Shown here piece by piece: positions 1-8,599 of a stretch of DNA of 35,227 nt. A model generated the notes under the pieces. That model was not told where the DNA came from, ran no database searches, and saw only the letters and a program-made list of their open reading frames with translations. This DNA comes from Thermoplasmatota archaeon (lineage in GTDB: Archaea; Thermoplasmatota; E2; DHVEG-1). The position numbers and the translations under genes were made by a program. Within the stretch, counting starts at the first letter, position 1. Each line of letters starts with the position of its first letter. The DNA is taken from the NCBI GenBank assembly GCA_030619765.1, contig JAUXAU010000034.1:1-35227 (forward strand), written 5' to 3'.

Positions 1-676
1 CCATAGCATTTTTATGATCTACCAATGCTTGAAGTTGTGTTTCAAACTTTTCAGGGGTTATTATGACCATATCATAGATATCAGGAAATATCACAGGGTT
101 TTTGGGTGGTTGATATGTGACGTCGATGTCAATACTGTTTGCAACATATACGGTGTTTTCTACTGGTGCATATTGAACTGGATAGCATCGTACAGTCAGG
201 TAGATAACATGATCATTATCTTTTAAACCAACACCTGTTCTAACAACATACCTTTCTTCTGGATAGAGTTCACTACTAGAATAGACTTTTTCATCTATTA
301 TATCTTTTGAAAGTTTTTTGGATTCCATTTCGCTGGCTAACAAAGGAACTGGTTCTGGTGAAGGCATGATCTTTTTTGATAAAACTTGTTTGTTTATTTC
401 AGAAAAAGTCACGGCTACATCATCAATCTTTGTTCCTAATGGAAATGTATAAACCTTTGTTACAACTGGCAACATAGGTTTTCCAGTATCAAAAAGCATT
501 GATGTTGCTTCCTTAAAGTCTACAGTTAAATAACTATCTGTCTCTTTAAAAATCGGTGCTGAGAGCAGCACAGATTCTTCGTTTACTAGTTTTTCATCAG
601 CTTCAGTTACAGCAACAGCTCCAAGTCCACTTAAGATTAATACTACTACTGCCAGTATTGGCAAAATTTTTTTCAT
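1..676 (-). CDS. C25 (gingipain-like) secreted peptidase, N-terminal part, cut by window edge
   Basis: Reading leftwards from the ATG at 676-674 there is an uninterrupted frame of 225 codons that runs off the window. It starts with a signal peptide (MKKILPILAVVVLILSGLG), followed by a propeptide-like region and the beginning of the catalytic domain (DMVIITPEKFETQLQALVDH, ending VDHKNAM). The third peptidase gene (2560-4563) has the same layout and very similar wording: the MKK signal peptide, an LPV-T segment, a YPEE/YPEN segment, then VIITP and LVDHKN. This is therefore a paralogue of that gene. The catalytic His and Cys lie beyond the edge, so activity cannot be judged. Probable role: extracellular protein breakdown. 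Its upstream region carries a near-copy of the regulator promoter found at 4.7 kb. Confidence 0.88.
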   Translation of the reverse strand, partial: MKKILPILAVVVLILSGLGAVAVTEADEKLVNEESVLLSAPIFKETDSYLTVDFKEATSMLFDTGKPMLPVVTKVYTFPLGTKIDDVAVTFSEINKQVLSKKIMPSPEPVPLLASEMESKKLSKDIIDEKVYSSSELYPEERYVVRTGVGLKDNDHVIYLTVRCYPVQYAPVENTVYVANSIDIDVTYQPPKNPVIFPDIYDMVIITPEKFETQLQALVDHKNAM

Positions 677-987
677 ATTTTTCCTCTCCATTGTATTATA
701 AATTATATTATAAGTATAGGATAATATACTAGATAAAGTTTGTCATCAGGATTTTGTACAAAATTGTAAAACATCTTCAAACAAAAGCTGTTATGTATAA
801 TATTGTGGATAAGTTTATCAAGATACGTATTTATAAAATATTTATTTAATAGCGCATAGTCCAAACTTATAATAACAGATAATGCAAATAGTTCATGGGA
901 TAAAATGTTCCGGCATCTACTCCCATTGTAAAATATGTTGGCAAATTAGTATTATAAACCTGTTTTTTCTTAAAATATTGGAAAGTT
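677..987. other. Intergenic region with a decayed near-copy of the Lrp-gene promoter and start
   Basis: This 311-bp gap between two peptidase genes holds no convincing gene. Bases 754-808 resemble bases 4691-4744 in front of the intact double-Lrp gene. Both have TTGTACAAAATxGTAAA and then, 38-39 bp after the start of that motif, ATGTAYAATATTRTGG. In the intact copy the second motif is the start of the regulator gene. Here the frame from the ATG at 793 reads only about 18 codons (MYNIVDK...) before a stop. The simplest reading is a remnant of a duplicated regulator 5' end, or a shared operator. AT-rich TATA-like sequence around 690-730 probably drives the peptidase gene starting at 676. Confidence 0.5.
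754..761. promoter_or_regulatory. TTGTACAA palindrome upstream of first C25 gene
   Basis: This is a perfect 8-bp palindrome 78 bp upstream of the peptidase start at 676. The same octamer occurs at 4691-4698 between the third peptidase gene and the double-Lrp regulator, and at 12521-12528 upstream of the thiamine-binding protein gene. Lrp-family regulators bind short palindromes, so it may be an operator. An 8-mer this AT-rich is also expected about once by chance in 35 kb. Confidence 0.3.
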
Positions 988-2469
988 TTATTCGTATCCG
1001 CCTATCTTCAGGCTTGGATCACCAAAGAGGATCCATGACTCTACAACCTGGGCATCGATCCATGAGTCACTAGCTGCAGGCCATGAGTCACTTTCTACCT
1101 GCGTATTCCAATTCACTGGGTATGTATTAACATACCATTTTATTGCTGCAGTCCAAGTATCTCCAAGAATATTAATATTGTTCTGTCCATATTGCTTAAA
1201 AAACTCTACTTCAAGTTCATTAACTCCGCCCATTCTGGATTCTTTATCTTCTCTTATAGCTCCAAGACCGGTTTGTCCAATGGTTGCAATAGATCCACCA
1301 TCAATTTTCCGTGTTAATCTCCAGCCCAAACACTCGAGAGTTCCCTGCATAAGCTTTCGGGTAGTTTTATTGAACATTTTAAAAATTGATACATCGAACT
1401 GGAGGCAATGACATCCACTGAGGACAACAATTGGTAGCATATGTCTGTTTCTTAGCCTGTGTATACTCCATACCGTTAGACCAATAATAAGTCTCTCCCC
1501 ATATGGCGTATAAGTGCCCCACATTTGAGGGCTTCCATGTCCTACAAAATATGCAAATCCACTGCCTTTACTGAATGCTTTTATAACATCAGATTGCCTC
1601 CTAAACGTTCCATCTGAAGTGTAGAATCTATATGAATTGAAACCTTTCATATTATCTATTGCAAGATCACCAAAGTATTCTCCTTCATATGCATTTATTG
1701 AGCTTTTACTCCTATATCCAACCAAATATTGATTCGTATATTCTGGCATAGTATCCCCAGCAAACACAAGCATGTCATAAAACCATGTTTGACCATAGGT
1801 ATTGGTTTCATAATTGATGATCTTGTCAACCATTATTTTTACTTCTATTTTATTTCTACAAGGAAGTCGTCCAACTGCAACGTCCGGATTCAGATCTATG
1901 TCTTTGTCTTCGGGTTCCTTTCCATAACACCACTCCCCGTACAGACCGTCTCCATCAGAATCCCAACTTGAAAAGTTACCTTCTGCATCATAGATGTCTG
2001 CATAATAGAGATCACTAATGTAATGAGATTCCAATATATTTTCCATGTTTACATATCTAACTGGAAGATACCACGATGGGAATTGCCCTTTTTTACCGCC
2101 AACCAAAAGAACATATTCTATTCCCCATTCTTCAATAGATGTTTTTATAAAATATTTGATTTTCTCTGCGTCATCTCTACCTTGCCAATACATTTCCTCA
2201 TATATCTTGGATAAAGTAATAAGATTTGTAGAAACACCGATTTTCTCTTTATGAGCTACAAGCGGCATTAGCTCTTTTTTAAATTTTGTGGGGGTTATTA
2301 TAAGGAGTTCGTAGGTAGGATCTTTATTAAAAATTTGAGTTTGATATATATCCTTCGAAGTTTGTTCAATTTTTTTATTTTCTGCATTAATTGTTGGAAC
2401 TACCGTTACTCCAAAAAACAAAAGTACTATTGTAAAAACCAACATTTTTTTATAGGTTTTCTGTTTCAT
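988..2469 (-). CDS. C25 (gingipain-like) secreted cysteine peptidase, short form
   Basis: A 493-aa exported protein with a hydrophobic signal segment at residues 8-25 (LVFTIVLLFFGVTVVP region). The catalytic domain begins at about residue 52 with ELLIITPTKF, almost directly after the signal peptide, so the roughly 180-residue propeptide-like region of its two neighbours is missing. The likely catalytic dyad is His311 in YFVGHGS and Cys353 in LSGCHCLQF, as in the caspase-like fold of gingipains. A DSDGDG motif near residues 170-175 looks like a Ca2+ site. The C-terminus, FGDPSLKIGGYE, matches the third paralogue (LGDPSLKIGGY). Expected role: extracellular proteolysis. Missing the propeptide, it may fold or activate differently, or depend on a neighbour. 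Family call is firm; the substrate is unknown. Confidence 0.87.
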   Translation of the reverse strand: MKQKTYKKMLVFTIVLLFFGVTVVPTINAENKKIEQTSKDIYQTQIFNKDPTYELLIITPTKFKKELMPLVAHKEKIGVSTNLITLSKIYEEMYWQGRDDAEKIKYFIKTSIEEWGIEYVLLVGGKKGQFPSWYLPVRYVNMENILESHYISDLYYADIYDAEGNFSSWDSDGDGLYGEWCYGKEPEDKDIDLNPDVAVGRLPCRNKIEVKIMVDKIINYETNTYGQTWFYDMLVFAGDTMPEYTNQYLVGYRSKSSINAYEGEYFGDLAIDNMKGFNSYRFYTSDGTFRRQSDVIKAFSKGSGFAYFVGHGSPQMWGTYTPYGERLIIGLTVWSIHRLRNRHMLPIVVLSGCHCLQFDVSIFKMFNKTTRKLMQGTLECLGWRLTRKIDGGSIATIGQTGLGAIREDKESRMGGVNELEVEFFKQYGQNNINILGDTWTAAIKWYVNTYPVNWNTQVESDSWPAASDSWIDAQVVESWILFGDPSLKIGGYE

Positions 2470-2559
2470 ACTTTTCCTATAGGAATGGTAATATATTATA
2501 TAGTTAATAAATTTTTACATATGCAGTGAATTTTGATATCTCAGATAACCCAACAGCAA

Positions 2560-4563
2560 TTATCTAGGATATCCTCCTATTTTCAGACTTGGGTCTCCAA
2601 GTAGCACCCATTCTTCAACAACTTTAGCGTCCCACTGAAAATCCATACCTGGATATGTGTCGAGATATTTGTTTATTGCGCCGCCCCATACTTCTCCAAG
2701 AATGCCTGCACTTTTATTAAATGTATCGTAAAAACATCTCTCAAGGTATCCACCATATGCTTCAACACAATCTGGTTCATTCACACCATCACCATCTCTA
2801 TCACCATATTCCCATCCTGCTTCATAACCAAGGCCAGTGTTTCCTATGGTCGCTATAGAGCCGCCGCCAATCTTACGGGTAAGATGCCAACTCCAACATT
2901 CGGGAACTGGTATACCATGTGTCCACATAAATGGTTTTTTTAACAAAGTGGCAAAAAATGATACGTTAAACTGGCTGTTATGACAACCACCAATAACACA
3001 TACAGGAAGTTTTCCACCATTTCTAAGCATAGGGAAGTCGTAAATACTTATCCCTCCTCCCAAAATCAAATGATCAAATTCGCCTGGCCAACCAGTGTTC
3101 CAATTTCCAGGATGAGCATGCCCATCAAAAAAAAGATGGCCACAGCCAGCATTTATCTCCCGTTTAATGTTTGTTGTTAAAGGCGTATAATCGGGGTTAA
3201 TATATCGGTTAGATCCATAGAGTTTTACAGGTTCAAAATCAAGCATATATGATAAGCCTTTATCACATATTAATTCGCCTTCAATATAATCGGTTCCAGT
3301 ATCATTAAAGGCATCACCACCAACAACAACCATTTTATTATACCAGGATGGATCAGCAGGCGTACTTTCGTATTTAATTATTTTATTCACTATTATTTTG
3401 ACTTCGAACTTGTTTCTGCAAGCCAACCGTCCAACATAGACATCTGGATAAAAATTTATGATATCTCTATCACCACCAAGCCCCAACCACTTGGCAAAGA
3501 TACCATCTTCATTGGAATCCCAACTTGAAAAATTACCCTCACCATCATATATATCTGCGTAGTATAAATCACTGATGAATCCTGGGTCATAGATTTCTTC
3601 GTTTTCGATAAGATTAGAATATCTTACCGGTAGATGCCAGTCTTTGGTACCCTGATTCTCATCATCTCTTGGACTTCCCCATAAAAGTGATTTCAAACCA
3701 CCAACCAAAAGCACATAGGTGATGTTCCAGGTTTCCTTGGCATCCTTGATGAAATATTTGATCTGCTCAGGTTTGTCTACACCACCGTACTCATTATATA
3801 TAGCTTCAGTTGTTTTGAGTGTGGTAGGGACATCATGATTATTCTTATGATCGACCAGTTTTTGCAAATCATCAGAAAACGTTGATGGAGTAATAATCAC
3901 CAAGTCATATACACTAGTTGCTGGGAATGGACTTGTCTTAGGTTCCATATAGGTTATTGTTAGATCAAGATCTTCAACATATTGTATAATATTTGTCCCC
4001 GGGCTATACCGTACTGGATAAACTCTTATGGTGCAGAAAGTTTTATGTTCGTTGTTTTCATCAAGCCCTCCACCTGTAAAATAGCTAAACCAGTTCTCAG
4101 GATATAATTCATTAGAGTTGTAGATGGTTTCATCCTTCTTGTACTCTAAGACGTTTTTTTCCATGCCTCGTATAACTGGCGGAGGGGCAGGTACAATCTT
4201 TTCTGATAAAACCATGCTTTTAACTTCCTGAGTTTCATATTCAATATTAACAATTTTTGTCCCAAATGGAAAACTCATCGTTTTAGTATAAACTGGCAGT
4301 ATTGGTTTGCCTGCATGACATAAACGTGCGTTTGCACCTTCAATATTTAATTCTACGTATGTTTCTCTTTCGATAACATCTGGCTCTAAAAATTGTAGAC
4401 TCACAGTTACATATTGATCATCGATTTTTATGTGCGATGTTGAGGATGAGATTGGTTCTGTTTTTTCGATTAGATTATTCTCCTCTGTTTCAGGTAAGGC
4501 AATAGCCCCAAGTCCATTAAGGGTTAAAATTCCTGCTAACAATAATGGCAACAGTTTCTTCAT
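2560..4563 (-). CDS. C25 (gingipain-like) secreted cysteine peptidase, full length
   Basis: A 667-aa protein with signal peptide MKKLLPLLLAGILTLNGLGA. A propeptide-like region (about 25-210) is followed by the C25 catalytic domain from LVIITPSTF (about 221). Visible landmarks are LPVRYSN, SDLYYADIYDGEGNFSSWDS with a following acidic DG motif, His482 in FFDGHAHPG and Cys527 in IGGCHNSQF as the catalytic pair, GGGSIATIGNTGLGY, a second acidic motif DRDGDGVNE (about 588-596), and the terminal LGDPSLKIGGYPR. It is the largest complete member of the three-gene array. The gene faces the double-Lrp regulator across a 156-bp divergent promoter region, which makes regulation by that protein plausible. 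It probably digests external protein for uptake. Confidence 0.9.
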   Translation of the reverse strand: MKKLLPLLLAGILTLNGLGAIALPETEENNLIEKTEPISSSTSHIKIDDQYVTVSLQFLEPDVIERETYVELNIEGANARLCHAGKPILPVYTKTMSFPFGTKIVNIEYETQEVKSMVLSEKIVPAPPPVIRGMEKNVLEYKKDETIYNSNELYPENWFSYFTGGGLDENNEHKTFCTIRVYPVRYSPGTNIIQYVEDLDLTITYMEPKTSPFPATSVYDLVIITPSTFSDDLQKLVDHKNNHDVPTTLKTTEAIYNEYGGVDKPEQIKYFIKDAKETWNITYVLLVGGLKSLLWGSPRDDENQGTKDWHLPVRYSNLIENEEIYDPGFISDLYYADIYDGEGNFSSWDSNEDGIFAKWLGLGGDRDIINFYPDVYVGRLACRNKFEVKIIVNKIIKYESTPADPSWYNKMVVVGGDAFNDTGTDYIEGELICDKGLSYMLDFEPVKLYGSNRYINPDYTPLTTNIKREINAGCGHLFFDGHAHPGNWNTGWPGEFDHLILGGGISIYDFPMLRNGGKLPVCVIGGCHNSQFNVSFFATLLKKPFMWTHGIPVPECWSWHLTRKIGGGSIATIGNTGLGYEAGWEYGDRDGDGVNEPDCVEAYGGYLERCFYDTFNKSAGILGEVWGGAINKYLDTYPGMDFQWDAKVVEEWVLLGDPSLKIGGYPR

Positions 4564-4586
4564 ATTTTTACTCCCAATCTTGTTTA

Positions 4587-4676
4587 TATAATTGTAAGTT
4601 AATGTATATATAAATATTCTTAAATTCTTACAAACTCCTTGTTATTTGTATAATTGTATGTCGATATATATAAGGA
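4587..4676. promoter_or_regulatory. Divergent promoter pair between C25 peptidase and Lrp-type regulator
   Basis: Two similar blocks, 4587-4613 and 4649-4673, both begin TATAATTGTA and end in TATATATAA, like a duplicated promoter unit 62 bp apart. The left block places a TATA-like element about 40-50 bp before the minus-strand peptidase start (4563). The right block places ATATATATAAGG about 50 bp before the plus-strand regulator. The assignment to each gene is by distance only; transcription start sites are not known. Confidence 0.45.
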
Positions 4677-4690
4677 CTTTTATCAAAAAA

Positions 4691-4698
4691 TTGTACAA
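4691..4698. promoter_or_regulatory. TTGTACAA palindrome in front of the double-Lrp gene
   Basis: This palindrome lies just downstream of the likely TATA box of the regulator gene and 128 bp from the peptidase start at 4563. That is a good place for autoregulation by an Lrp-family protein. It has the same octamer and flanking sequence as 754-761. The role is inferred, not shown. Confidence 0.35.
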
Positions 4699-4719
4699 AA
4701 TAGTAAATATTTTTAATTA

Positions 4720-5709
4720 ATGATTGCTATGTACAATATTATGGTAAAAATTGATTTGAAAGATAGAAAAATATTATATCAGTTAGATATAGATTCAAGA
4801 CAACCATTATCAACAATTGGAAAGAAAGTCGGATTACCTAAAACTGTAGTGGCTTATAGAATAAACAAACTCAAAGAAAAAGGTATAATAAAAAGTTTTT
4901 ATACAGTTATTGACGCTTTTAAATTAGGTTACACCAGTTTGAGATTCTACTTGACTTATCAATATACAACCCCTGAAATCGAAAAAGAAATAGTTGATTA
5001 TTTTAAAAAAAATAAACATACCTGGTGGCTAGGCACATTTGAAGGAAGATTTGATTTAGCAGTGATTATGTGGGTAAAAGACCTTAACGACTTTTATTCC
5101 TTCTGGAAAAAAACTCTAAAGAAATTTCGATATTATTTTCAAGAACAAGTTTTTTCTCTCTATGTTATGTTGTATCTTTATAGATATTCGTATTTATTAG
5201 AAGACTATGTCGAATCTGATAGAACAAAGTTTGAAATTACAGGAGGGGGAAAGAAAGTAAAAACCGATGATTTAGATTTTCAAATATTAAAATTAATGGC
5301 TGAGAATGCACGAATGCCAGTAACAGAGATTGCTAAAAACCTTAATTCAACTGTTACAGTGATAAACTATAGAATAAAAAAATTAATGAGATTGGGTGTA
5401 ATTCAAGGGTTTAGAGTTAATTATGATTTTTCAAAATTAGGTTATCAATGGTTCAAACTAGATATTGATCTTAAAGAGTATGAAAAAAAAGAACAGATTA
5501 TCAATTATATAAAATCCAATCCACATTTAATAATAATAGATGAATCGGCAGGTGTCTCTGATTTGGAATTAGAGTTCCATTTAGAAAGCTTAAATAAATT
5601 ACATGAAATTATGGAAGATATCATTGCCAAATTTCCCAACGTCGTAAAAAATTATAGATATATTTATGCTGTAAAAGTTCACAAAATGCATTATATGCCT
5701 GAAGAATGA
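4720..5709 (+). CDS. Tandem Lrp/AsnC-family transcriptional regulator (two HTH units)
   Basis: A 329-aa protein made of two consecutive Lrp/AsnC-like halves. The first AsnC-type winged HTH covers about residues 9-60 (IDLKDRKILYQLD... VAYRINKLKEKGII), followed by a RAM-like effector region. The second HTH begins at about 180 (DDLDFQILKLMAENARMPV ... VINYRIKKLMRLGVI), followed by another RAM-like region. Ordinary Lrp proteins have one such unit of about 150 aa, so one chain here may act like a built-in dimer. Three in-frame ATGs lie close together (4720, 4729, 4741); the third gives MVKIDLKDRKIL, the most family-like N-terminus. The gene is divergent from the C25 peptidase genes. An amino-acid-responsive role in controlling protein degradation is a reasonable inference, but the effector is unknown. 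Confidence 0.86.
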   Translation: MIAMYNIMVKIDLKDRKILYQLDIDSRQPLSTIGKKVGLPKTVVAYRINKLKEKGIIKSFYTVIDAFKLGYTSLRFYLTYQYTTPEIEKEIVDYFKKNKHTWWLGTFEGRFDLAVIMWVKDLNDFYSFWKKTLKKFRYYFQEQVFSLYVMLYLYRYSYLLEDYVESDRTKFEITGGGKKVKTDDLDFQILKLMAENARMPVTEIAKNLNSTVTVINYRIKKLMRLGVIQGFRVNYDFSKLGYQWFKLDIDLKEYEKKEQIINYIKSNPHLIIIDESAGVSDLELEFHLESLNKLHEIMEDIIAKFPNVVKNYRYIYAVKVHKMHYMPEE

Positions 5710-5915
5710 AGAAATTTTCTTCAAACTTTTCTCAATTACTTCGTTCCAATCTTCTATGATGCTGTTAAAAACTATTAACTCTCCATTATGTTGGACACAG
5801 CCAAAAGTTTTGTGTAATATCAGAGATAATGACTTTTGAAAAGATAGAAAAACATCAAAAAGATATAATCAAATACAACAAACTATATTCTAGATGCTAT
5901 AAAAACGCGATTAAC

Positions 5916-6785
5916 ATGAAAGCTATATCCTTTGCTCCAGGGCACATATCAGGTTTTTTTGAACCAATATATAGAGGACATGATGCCGACAGATCAGGCT
6001 CTCGTGGTTCTGGCATTAATGTATCTCTCGGAGCCTTTAGTGATATAACTGTTGAAAGTTCTGTAAAACAGAACATTGACATATATATAAACAACAAAAT
6101 ATCAAGAGCTCCCGTTACAAAATTGGCTATTAAACGTTTAATTGAAGATACTCCACTAAATGTCACAGTAAACACCAAACTAGACCTTCCAGTAGGCCAA
6201 GGATTTGGTATGAGTAGTGCAGGTGCCCTGAGTGCAACAACAGCACTTGCAAGGTTGCTAAAAATCCCAAAAGAACATGCAATTAAAACGTCTCATTATG
6301 CAGAGGTACAATTGAGTACTGGCCTTGGGGATGTTATAGCAAGTAGCTTCGGCGGCATTGAAATCAGAAGAGAGGCAGGACTTCCTCCTTGGGGCATGAT
6401 AGAGCACATCCCTGGAAAGTATGAAGTGGTTTTATGTGTCGTAGGGGAAAAGATGGACACAAAAAAAATACTATCTGACTCTGCAAAAATAAATGAAATC
6501 TCTTCTTACGGAAGATATTGCATCAAAAAGATACTTGAAAATCCATCTATAAGAAACTTTTTTTCATTATCACAGATGTTTACAATGAAAACAGGTCTTG
6601 CAGATAAAAAGGTCCTTAAAGCCATTAAATCTGCAAATCGTCATGGCATGGCAAGTATGTGTATGTTAGGCAATTCTGTGTTTGCCATAGGCGATACAAA
6701 CATGCTACGTGAAACACTCTCGGCATTTGGAAAAACATATGTCTGCACCGTAGATAGATATGGGGCCCAGGTTTTAAAAGAATAA
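5916..6785 (+). CDS. Pantoate kinase (GHMP kinase family, archaeal CoA synthesis)
   Basis: This protein matches the archaeal pantoate kinase pattern: N-terminal FAPGHISGFF, the GHMP ATP-binding loop PVGQGFGMSSAGALS (residues 92-106), and a GLGDVIASSFGGIE motif in the middle. It phosphorylates pantoate to 4-phosphopantoate, which the archaeal phosphopantothenate synthetase then joins to beta-alanine on the way to coenzyme A. The frame is open from an ATG at 5829, but the protein family begins with the residues at 5916 (MKAISFAPGHISG), so I chose that start (289 aa). The extra 29 residues look like translated leader. No partner CoA gene is in the window. It is convergent with the PhoU-TrkA gene, with a T-rich 16-bp gap. 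Confidence 0.85.
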   Translation: MKAISFAPGHISGFFEPIYRGHDADRSGSRGSGINVSLGAFSDITVESSVKQNIDIYINNKISRAPVTKLAIKRLIEDTPLNVTVNTKLDLPVGQGFGMSSAGALSATTALARLLKIPKEHAIKTSHYAEVQLSTGLGDVIASSFGGIEIRREAGLPPWGMIEHIPGKYEVVLCVVGEKMDTKKILSDSAKINEISSYGRYCIKKILENPSIRNFFSLSQMFTMKTGLADKKVLKAIKSANRHGMASMCMLGNSVFAIGDTNMLRETLSAFGKTYVCTVDRYGAQVLKE

Positions 6786-6801
6786 AAAATTTGTTTTAAA
6801 A

Positions 6802-7383
6802 TTATATCTTGTTTGATTTACCTTTTGCAAGATCTACAAGATGTTTTTCTCCATCCTCAGGTCCTTTTGCAAATAGGATATCATGTGGATCAACTTTTGT
6901 GTTTTTATTTGGACCGTATATCCACTTATCCTTATGTCGCATCGCTATTACCATCATTCCTGTTTCACTAGCGAGTTTGAGTTGCCCCAGCGTTTTACCA
7001 CACAATACTGATTGAGGTTCGACTTTCACTCGAGTAAATACAACATCAGATTCACGAATGCTCATTTTGAGTATAGGGTGTGATTCTACATCCCGGAGTT
7101 CTACGTCGGCTATCTCCTGTGCAGCGTCAGCTATCTGCTCTCCAGCATGTGCAATTCTCAAAAGTATGAGAGCATCATCTATACTGTATTCTCCATTTTT
7201 AACATCTTCTAAAGATTTTTTTTGAAGGGTCCTGTAAAGATTATCAACTAAATTCTCTAAATCATATACTTCTTCCGCAATTGTTTTATTATCGTATAGT
7301 ACTGAAGAATAGGCAAGATCTACCATCAATTCCGATTTATCTTTTATCTCTAGAACAATATCTTCTGCTGTTTTCTCTTTCAT
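6802..7383 (-). CDS. PhoU-like + TrkA_C domain protein (second of pair)
   Basis: A 193-aa soluble protein. A helical PhoU-like region occupies about residues 5-100 (ELMVDLAYSSVLYDNKTIAEEV, then LRIAHAGEQIADAAQEIADVEL). A TrkA_C/RCK-C domain occupies about 110-185 (VKVEPQSVLCGKTLGQLKLASETGMMVIAMRHKDKW). RCK-C domains bind small ligands and gate channels or transporters. The start overlaps the stop of the upstream gene by ATGA. It is the last of four genes with two MgtE-like membrane proteins, so it is likely a cytoplasmic regulatory subunit of that transporter. The ligand is unknown. It is a clear paralogue of 7380-8045. Confidence 0.83.
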   Translation of the reverse strand: MKEKTAEDIVLEIKDKSELMVDLAYSSVLYDNKTIAEEVYDLENLVDNLYRTLQKKSLEDVKNGEYSIDDALILLRIAHAGEQIADAAQEIADVELRDVESHPILKMSIRESDVVFTRVKVEPQSVLCGKTLGQLKLASETGMMVIAMRHKDKWIYGPNKNTKVDPHDILFAKGPEDGEKHLVDLAKGKSNKI

Positions 7384-8045
7384 TCCAACACCTTCAACTG
7401 TCCTTTTAAAAATTTACGGAGATCTTCATAACCAGCATCTGTACCTCTTATAATCAACCAGTCTTCGGCTTTAATACTTGTATCGGATTGAGGGTTATAT
7501 ATCCAGTATTTTCCCCGACGTATTGCTATTATTCTCATCCCTGTCTCAGATTCGACTTTAATATCCCCTATTTTTTGATTACATGCCCTTGATTTTGCTA
7601 ACACTTCGATTCTGAATATCTTCTCATCTGCTTTGCTTAACAACTTAGGCAGAATTGGTCTTGTGCTTTCTTTTAGCGTCAAAAGACTTGCAATGTCTCC
7701 TGCAGCATTTGAAATGCTTTCAGCCGCTTCTGCAATTTGAAGTATGCCTGCCAGCTGCTCTGCATCTTCCTTAGTTCGAGCGGCCATCATAGAAATCATT
7801 CTAATATCATAGTTTAACTTATCCATTCGAACCTCTAGATATTTTACTTCCTCGGCTATTTCATCGTTATCAAAAAGAACAGCAGAATACGCCAAATCAA
7901 TAATAAGCTCAGAGATATCCTTCATTTCTGTTAAGAGTTCTTTTACTGTTGTAGGTTCATATTCAATTTCAGTAAATTCCTCTTTTTTCCACTTTGGTGT
8001 TCTTTGTAATTTTCCAAAAATACTCTTTCTTTTTCTTTTTTTCAT
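7380..8045 (-). CDS. PhoU-like + TrkA_C domain protein (first of pair)
   Basis: A 221-aa soluble protein with a basic N-terminus (KKRKRKSIFGKLQ), a PhoU-like helical region (about 33-130: ELIIDLAYSAVLFDNDEIAEEV, AEAAESISNAAGDIA) and a TrkA_C domain (about 143-215: GDIKVESETGMRIIAIRRGKYWIYNPQ). The region matching ETGM-IAIRR-K-WIY-P is the same in both members of the pair. It overlaps the upstream membrane gene by 4 bp and the downstream paralogue by 4 bp, indicating translational coupling. Probably a transporter gating or sensing subunit. The two unequal copies mirror the two unequal membrane halves. Confidence 0.83.
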   Translation of the reverse strand: MKKRKRKSIFGKLQRTPKWKKEEFTEIEYEPTTVKELLTEMKDISELIIDLAYSAVLFDNDEIAEEVKYLEVRMDKLNYDIRMISMMAARTKEDAEQLAGILQIAEAAESISNAAGDIASLLTLKESTRPILPKLLSKADEKIFRIEVLAKSRACNQKIGDIKVESETGMRIIAIRRGKYWIYNPQSDTSIKAEDWLIIRGTDAGYEDLRKFLKGQLKVLE

Positions 8046-8599
8046 ATTCCAACTACTCCAATTAACAAAAATAAAAATATGATTCCTAGGGTATCACCAA
8101 CAGTTGTAACGACTGGTGCAACTACATCATCAGGATCTAAACCCCTTTTAAAAGAAAGAAAAGCAGTAAGAACACTCATCAATGCAACCACGCAAATAAG
8201 AAGGAACCCTGTTGACACCAGTATAGCTACAAATTCTATCAAGCCGATACCCATTCTTAAGCCACCTAATAATGCCAGGTAATAAATAACTATCGCAAGG
8301 ATGATATAAGTAATAAAACCAATTAATAACGAGTAAAACAAGTTCTCATGCATTTCTTTATCTTTCAAGCTAATAGTAATATACCCAACATGAAGACCAG
8401 AAGCCAAGCGTGCACCAAGAACACTACCAATATTACCCCCGATACTATTTATAACAGGGATGGAAATAAGAAAAACAGGGAAAAGTATTAACATATCCTG
8501 TCTTCCTTGAAGTATCTGCCCAGCAAAAATCTCAATAACAACAGCAACTGTAAGCAAAGGCAGCCCATGTTTAACTATTCTTTTCCAACTATAAATCAC
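8042..8599 (-). CDS. MgtE/SLC41-type divalent cation transporter half (second)
   Basis: An integral membrane protein with about five transmembrane segments and MgtE transmembrane-domain motifs: PVINSIGGNIGSVLGARLASGLHVG in pieces (P-x-x-x-GGN-G-x-x-GxRxAxG) and KRGLDPDDVVAPVVTTVGDT near the end. The acidic DPDD and GD residues resemble the Mg2+ path in MgtE. The frame is open to an ATG at 8638. I prefer the GTG at 8599, which overlaps the upstream stop as GTGA and has GAGGTGG in front of it, giving 185 aa. It lacks the cytoplasmic N and CBS domains of bacterial MgtE. With 8596-9150 it would form a heteromeric transporter, probably for Mg2+. Confidence 0.84.
   Translation of the reverse strand: MIYSWKRIVKHGLPLLTVAVVIEIFAGQILQGRQDMLILFPVFLISIPVINSIGGNIGSVLGARLASGLHVGYITISLKDKEMHENLFYSLLIGFITYIILAIVIYYLALLGGLRMGIGLIEFVAILVSTGFLLICVVALMSVLTAFLSFKRGLDPDDVVAPVVTTVGDTLGIIFLFLLIGVVGI

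Noticed and set aside
882-1073. 63-codon plus-strand frame
   Set aside because: Its second half overlaps the end of the C25 gene on the other strand, it has no ribosome site, and the encoded sequence resembles no family.
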